A stretch of 64,000 bases of DNA from Spisula solida (taxonomy: Eukaryota > Mollusca > Bivalvia > Venerida > Mactridae): NCBI GenBank assembly GCA_947247005.1, contig OX365951.1, forward strand, positions 34,740,899-34,804,898, given 5' to 3'. Shown in pieces: positions 59,943-64,000 of this stretch. Numbering within the stretch: position 1 is the stretch's first letter; each line of letters starts with the position of its first letter. Both the position numbers and the translations under genes were made by a program. The notes below the pieces were generated by a model. It made no database searches and was not told where the DNA came from. It was given only the letters and a program-made list of their open reading frames with translations.

Positions 59943-62491
59943 TCAAGATTTCTCTTTCTTCTTATCAGCCTCTTTGGCTTCCTCTGCTTCATGTACTTTG
60001 ATAAGTTCATCAACAACTTTAGAATCCATCACCTGGATCTTTGTATTACCATTGTCTCTGGTCAATGTGGCAATTTCAACTGTAATATAGTATATACAAG
60101 ATAGCATACAAGGGTTGTACAAGTACTGAAATTGTGAAGTAAGTTTGAATACTGATATGATGATAGCCTGTAAATTTTGGAGTTACTTTTCCAAATCAGC
60201 AAAAGTAAATAGTTTCCATTATACTCTATACATAATTCCTGCAGAAGTCACTTTTTCAAATCAATGTTTACTAGTACCGGATAACTTGGGGCAAGTGCGA
60301 ATTTTGTATAATGCGGAAAGTGTTTTAAAATTTTACAAGAGTCATTTTCTTCATCCTTCCTCAATGCCTTTATTACGCCGAAATTGGCCTGTCAAGTACA
60401 TTTAAGCTTTATTATTCTATTTGGCCACATGGCATGGGACAACTTTCAACTTCAGGTTTAATCAAGTCATTCAATGTTTAAGTCGAATCGTATATACATA
60501 ATCAGTGTTTTTTGGCATGAGAGTCATATTCTTTTCATTGAGGAAGTAATACTATTATAATACAATCTATTTGATCAATTACCAAAATATTGACATAAAG
60601 ACCTAGTTTATTCAATAAAGGTATGCTCAAATTATCATGGTTCACAGTAGAACTACAGACATCAATGCATGAGACTTTATTCCAAGATCCAGAAACTACT
60701 GCTTTTGTCACTAACAAAAACCAAGTCCAAGGGGAGTAACTCACTTTTCCCTCAATATTTCAGCCTACAAAGAGTGATCCGCAAGATTAAATTTGATTAC
60801 TTCTTTACAAATTGTCATGAATTTGACAAATGTCTGAGTGAACTACTTCTATATAAACACATGGTTCTATTTGGTTTATTGAAAAACAGAACATTGATAT
60901 GCTTTTGCAAAGACAGACCGACAACATAGAACCAGATTTTGCATATATACACATGTAATCCTGGCAATACTAACTTGTACCCATATTATATACATGTACT
61001 CTTTTCTTAAACTGGGCACCACTAAATCTTAACATAGTCAATAAAGACAGGATACCATACAATGTATTAACATCTATCAGAACAAGAAATATCACTGAAT
61101 GTGATGAATACCCTCAGAAACTGCTTGACACAGTCAGTTATGCACAACTAAACTTGGTACAAAGAAATAGTGTGGACAACATTTATGAGTGTTAAAAAAA
61201 CAAAGGGCCATAACTAACTTAAAATTGAGCCGACCAACGTGTGCCGACGATATGCACAACTAGACTTGGTACTGATCATTCATACAAAGTTTTGTTAAAA
61301 TCCGACCAATAGTTACAGAGAAATAGCGCGGACAAAATTATACGGACCAACCAACCAACCAACCAACAGACAAACCAACCAACCAACCAACCAACCAACC
61401 AACCAACCAACCAACCAACCAACCAACCAACCAACCACAAGCATGACTCCAATATAGCCCCCATATATACTATGTATCTGGGGGTATAATAAGACAGATA
61501 CAGCAGGGATGTAGAAAGGAGCTGGTAGGTGACAAATCCACTGGCTATTTGAACATGCTTGTCGGCTACTTTTTGTCATTTTCTTCTTTGTTATTTAAGT
61601 GAGATTTCAAACTGACCACATACTTTTGAAGATTAAATTGCAACATAAAAACATTTATACACCCCTGAATCAGTAATTGATTCTGCTTTTCACCAAATAA
61701 GCTAAGTGTCATCTGACAGTAAAGGCTAAAGCTCTAGTCTTATAGACAAGAGTGTAACCTCAGAACTTCCATAATTACCTTTCTCTGATGTGAGTTTGGT
61801 CATATCCAATGTTTTACTGAGAACTTTGATGGCTAACTGTAGAGCTTGTTGTAGAGTAGTCTCCCCTTCCTTATATTCTTGTTTCAACATAGATACCGCA
61901 TTCTAAAACATAACATAGATACCACATTCTAAAAACATGATGAGTACAAGTGAAAATCTCCAATTTGATATTCATAACCTAAGTGACCTTATATCAGAGT
62001 GGTGATGACCATTCAAACAAATAATGAGGGTGACACGCTAGCCGAGTGGTTAAACTTCTCAACTACCAATACCAAGTTCCCTGGTTCGATTTACTGCCGA
62101 GGCACTGGAAATTTCAGAAATGCTTTTTTGAGTGTTTTCCACTAGAGATGAACTGGTTGGTAGCCCAGAGGTAATCTCGAGTGTGTCTGTTCCCTGGAAA
62201 GGTCATTGTTAGGAACAAACCAAACGACCACACACTTAGAACGAAAAATGTCTATGATAAATAGTTCCCATATATGGAAATTCATCGAAAAAAAAGTAAA
62301 GCATTTTCTGCTTAAATGCTTCATCAATGCCAACCCAGGTTAATGGATATTTATACTTACAGCACTGTTATTACCAATACAAGTTGCTTTCCATCCACCA
62401 TAGTTACCACTAGGATCACTCTGATATAACTGAAAACCATAATGTTTGTCCCAACCCATGTATAACAATGATACACCAAATGGTCGTTTAC
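59943..62491 (-). CDS. PSMA4: Proteasome subunit alpha type-4, last three coding exons (partial)
   Basis: Minus-strand exons: 62,361-62,491, 61,779-61,902 and 59,943-60,079, all with GT donors and AG acceptors. The first reads [20 protein letters not shown] and continues through [18 protein letters not shown]; the second [20 protein letters not shown] and [13 protein letters not shown]; the third [15 protein letters not shown], a Lys/Glu-rich tail, and stop. This matches the C-terminal half of the alpha-3/PSMA4 subunit, part of the outer heptameric ring of the 20S core particle that gates substrate entry; the charged tail is typical of this subunit. The joined exons keep frame (phase 0 after NNSA, phase 1 within EKV). 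The 5' half, with the N-terminal gating residues, must lie beyond position 64,000. A housekeeping gene; introns hold a SINE and microsatellites. Confidence 0.96.
61180..61450. repeat. Interspersed repeat ending in (CCAA)n, in a PSMA4 intron
   Basis: gggccataactaacttaaaa, then ttggtactgatcattcatac, then agttacagagaaatagcgcg lead into a CCAA tetranucleotide tract (61,347-61,437) with one interruption (cagacaaa). The tail microsatellite after a unique body is the layout of short non-autonomous elements. Open frames of repeated VGWL residues on the minus strand come from the microsatellite and are not genes. Confidence 0.75.
62027..62340 (+). mobile_element. tRNA-derived SINE in a PSMA4 intron
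   Basis: A polymerase III A box (tagccgagtgg, 62,039-62,049) and B box (ggttcgattta, 62,083-62,093) are spaced as in a tRNA gene. The head resembles a Leu/Ser-type tRNA but cannot form a full acceptor stem, so it is a SINE head and not a tRNA gene. The body includes agatgaactggttggtagcc and runs to about 62,340. It is antisense to PSMA4. The 3' boundary and target duplication were not resolved. Confidence 0.7.
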
Positions 62492-62568
62492 CTGTGGAAG
62501 ATATACAGACAGTTGAATGTATGACATGATGTGTAGGTTTAGGTAGTACAGTTACACAATGTGTCACG

Positions 62569-63486
62569 AGGGGTGATCAATATATTCGTGGACTTTTCAT
62601 CTTGCAATTTTGTTTTGTCAGCAAGGCAAATTAGCATTATTCAGTGTAGGATATCTCCGACCGAATGCACCTATAACATAGTTTTATTCATGTAATGGGT
62701 GCGCGGCGCAGGCCTTCACATGAAGTCATTCCAAGCGTCACCGTTTGAGCAGCACCGAGCTCCTTTCTGGACTTATATCCGACCCACTGTATACAGAAAT
62801 AAGTCATAAATAGCCAACTCTGGAATGTAAGGCGAAATAGAAATTGTCATGTGGCGTTACTGGACTTAAAACTCTGAAAAAAGCGATTGGCTTTACACGG
62901 TAGCATCATCCCGATGAAGAAGGAATCAGGACCTAACAAGTTAAGGGCGCGATTTCTAAAGAACACCTTTCAAATGGAATGAAAGATTTATTGTTTTGTA
63001 ATCTATACTGATCGTAGAGTTCATCAGTACATATCGTTCAGAAATATGCTTCTTATTGCTCAGAAATTATCCCTAACTCTGCCTTAATTCTTCCGTTTAT
63101 TCTTATTTTACCATGGCGTCAGTTTGACAGAGTCCTACAATCACATAAACAATGAAATCATGTGTAGATCACTGATTTGGAGTGCAAAGAATCCCCATAC
63201 ATGTTGGTCAAGTCATCTTCAAGCTATTGCAAGGATTTTCCAAGTTAGCTTTAATCTTAATGAAATGCTGTTGCTCTGTGATTATTATTTGTCCGTCAAG
63301 CTCGACGGCCCGCGCTGCACCTTGGTCACAATAAGTGACATCATCAAGAACATTGTGAGGTAAAATATAATTAGTTAATTAAAACGCTAGATAATTGATA
63401 GATCTATATTGCCTGGTAATTTCATTGTTCTAGAATCAATATTTAAAAAGTTAGAAGGAAAGTCTTCGAATATATTGATCACCCCT
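62569..63486. mobile_element. 918-bp TIR element
   Basis: Inverted ends aggggtgatcaatatattcg / cgaatatattgatcacccct match over 20 bp, with partial pairing further in (gactttt / aaagtc). The interior shows no intact transposase; an open frame at 63,124-63,363 (+) has no recognised motif. The termini resemble mariner-like ends, but TA is not present on both sides, so the class is uncertain. A third copy of the terminus (cgaggggtgatcaa) starts near 63,932. Confidence 0.7.
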
Positions 63487-63595
63487 AATAATATACCTAA
63501 CTACACTGTATGTTATAACCATTATTAATGTATTTATTATCAAAGCCTTGTTTTATAACAAAACTGTTTCCAAAACAATCAGATACAGTGTAAGT

Positions 63596-63653
63596 GAGAT
63601 AACATACATGAGATAACATACATGAGATAACATACATGAGATAACATACATGA
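63596..63653 (+). repeat. 14-bp tandem repeat, four units
   Basis: gagataacatacat repeated four times in a row, with little variation. Confidence 0.85.
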
Positions 63654-63931
63654 CACATGTACATAATTATGTATTATATACAGGGGTGTCAACAGAGCCA
63701 AATTAAAAATCCTGAAAATCATATGTGGTCAACAATATTTGCCAAACAATAGGCCTTCAACCACATTGTTTACTGAGTTGGCTTTAAAGAATATCCCTTA
63801 TAGCAGGTATTGCCATTTCTTGAGATATTTTGATCAAATAACTTTTATTTTCAGAAATCATAGCACATTCTGGATAGTTAAAATCGGAATTCCGGATAAA
63901 TCACGAAGCTTGACACCCTTGAGTATAATTG

Positions 63932-64000
63932 CGAGGGGTGATCAAAAAGAAATGAGATAAATGCTATAATTTGTAAAGTTTACGTGTTTGAACCATAAAC
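63932..64000. mobile_element. Terminus of a second TIR element, cut by the window edge
   Basis: cgaggggtgatcaaaaagaa shares its first 14 bases with the left end of the element at 62,569. The rest would lie beyond the window. Confidence 0.4.

Noticed and set aside
61313..61579. Minus-strand frames of repeated VGWL residues
   Set aside because: Direct translation of the CCAA microsatellite inside a PSMA4 intron.
62027..62105. Functional tRNA gene
   Set aside because: A and B boxes are present, but the acceptor and anticodon stems do not pair properly; a SINE head explains it better.
1..64000. CRISPR arrays, bacterial operons or prophage
   Set aside because: The tandem arrays have no spacers, and the gene structure (spliced PSMA4, SINE, LINEs) is that of an animal genome.

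Overview
This 64 kb window is animal (eukaryotic) genomic DNA. It is AT-rich by eye, has large non-coding tracts, GT-AG introns, tRNA-derived SINE sequence, several non-LTR retrotransposon remnants and many small inverted-repeat transposons. The repeat types, together with an intronless peptide-type GPCR, suggest a lophotrochozoan, most likely a mollusc such as a bivalve. That is inference from repeat style, not proof. Only two protein-coding genes are convincingly supported: an intact single-exon class A GPCR (22,056-23,111, +) and the last three coding exons of proteasome subunit alpha type-4, PSMA4 (59,943-62,491, -), whose 5' exons lie beyond the right edge.

Layout. 1-7.9 kb: tandem arrays (38-bp and 36-bp units), a hairpin MITE with a clean target duplication, and a decayed LINE reverse transcriptase (about 4.87-5.90 kb, -) carrying a second nested MITE. 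8-19.6 kb: a duplicated segment (X1 8.0-11.5, X2 18.2-19.6) brackets the first copy of a much larger repeated segment (Y1, 12.78-18.2). 19.6-25.2 kb: the GPCR and a retroelement remnant. 25.2-31.73 kb: two head-to-tail elements sharing a left end (about 720 bp) and a right end (about 215 bp) but with unrelated interiors, flanked by the same 16-bp sequence. 31.7-34.8 kb: a zone of inverted repeats. 34.77-44.6 kb: Y2. 45.56-56.37 kb: Y3. 56.5-59 kb: more short transposons and a 73-bp perfect palindrome. 59.9-64 kb: PSMA4 exons, with a SINE, a (CCAA)n tract and a TIR element around them.

The main theme is the Y family: three colinear, diverged, roughly 6-11 kb segments in the same orientation. 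Each holds, at the same relative place on the minus strand, a short candidate first exon encoding a signal-peptide-like sequence and ending at a GTGAGT donor. In Y2 and Y3 it is 26 intact codons; in Y1 a 2-bp insertion shifts the frame. No downstream exon could be assigned, so this is a candidate secreted-protein gene family or the debris of one. Comparing the three copies exposes insertions as filled against empty sites (a LINE tail in Y1; a mariner-like element, a 754-bp TIR element, a LINE fragment and a 1.04-kb block in Y3). It also shows a minisatellite that apparently grew from the end of a hairpin element: about 34 units in Y1, about 3 in Y2, at most 1 in Y3. Long open frames in the tandem arrays are side effects of unit lengths divisible by three and are not reported as genes.
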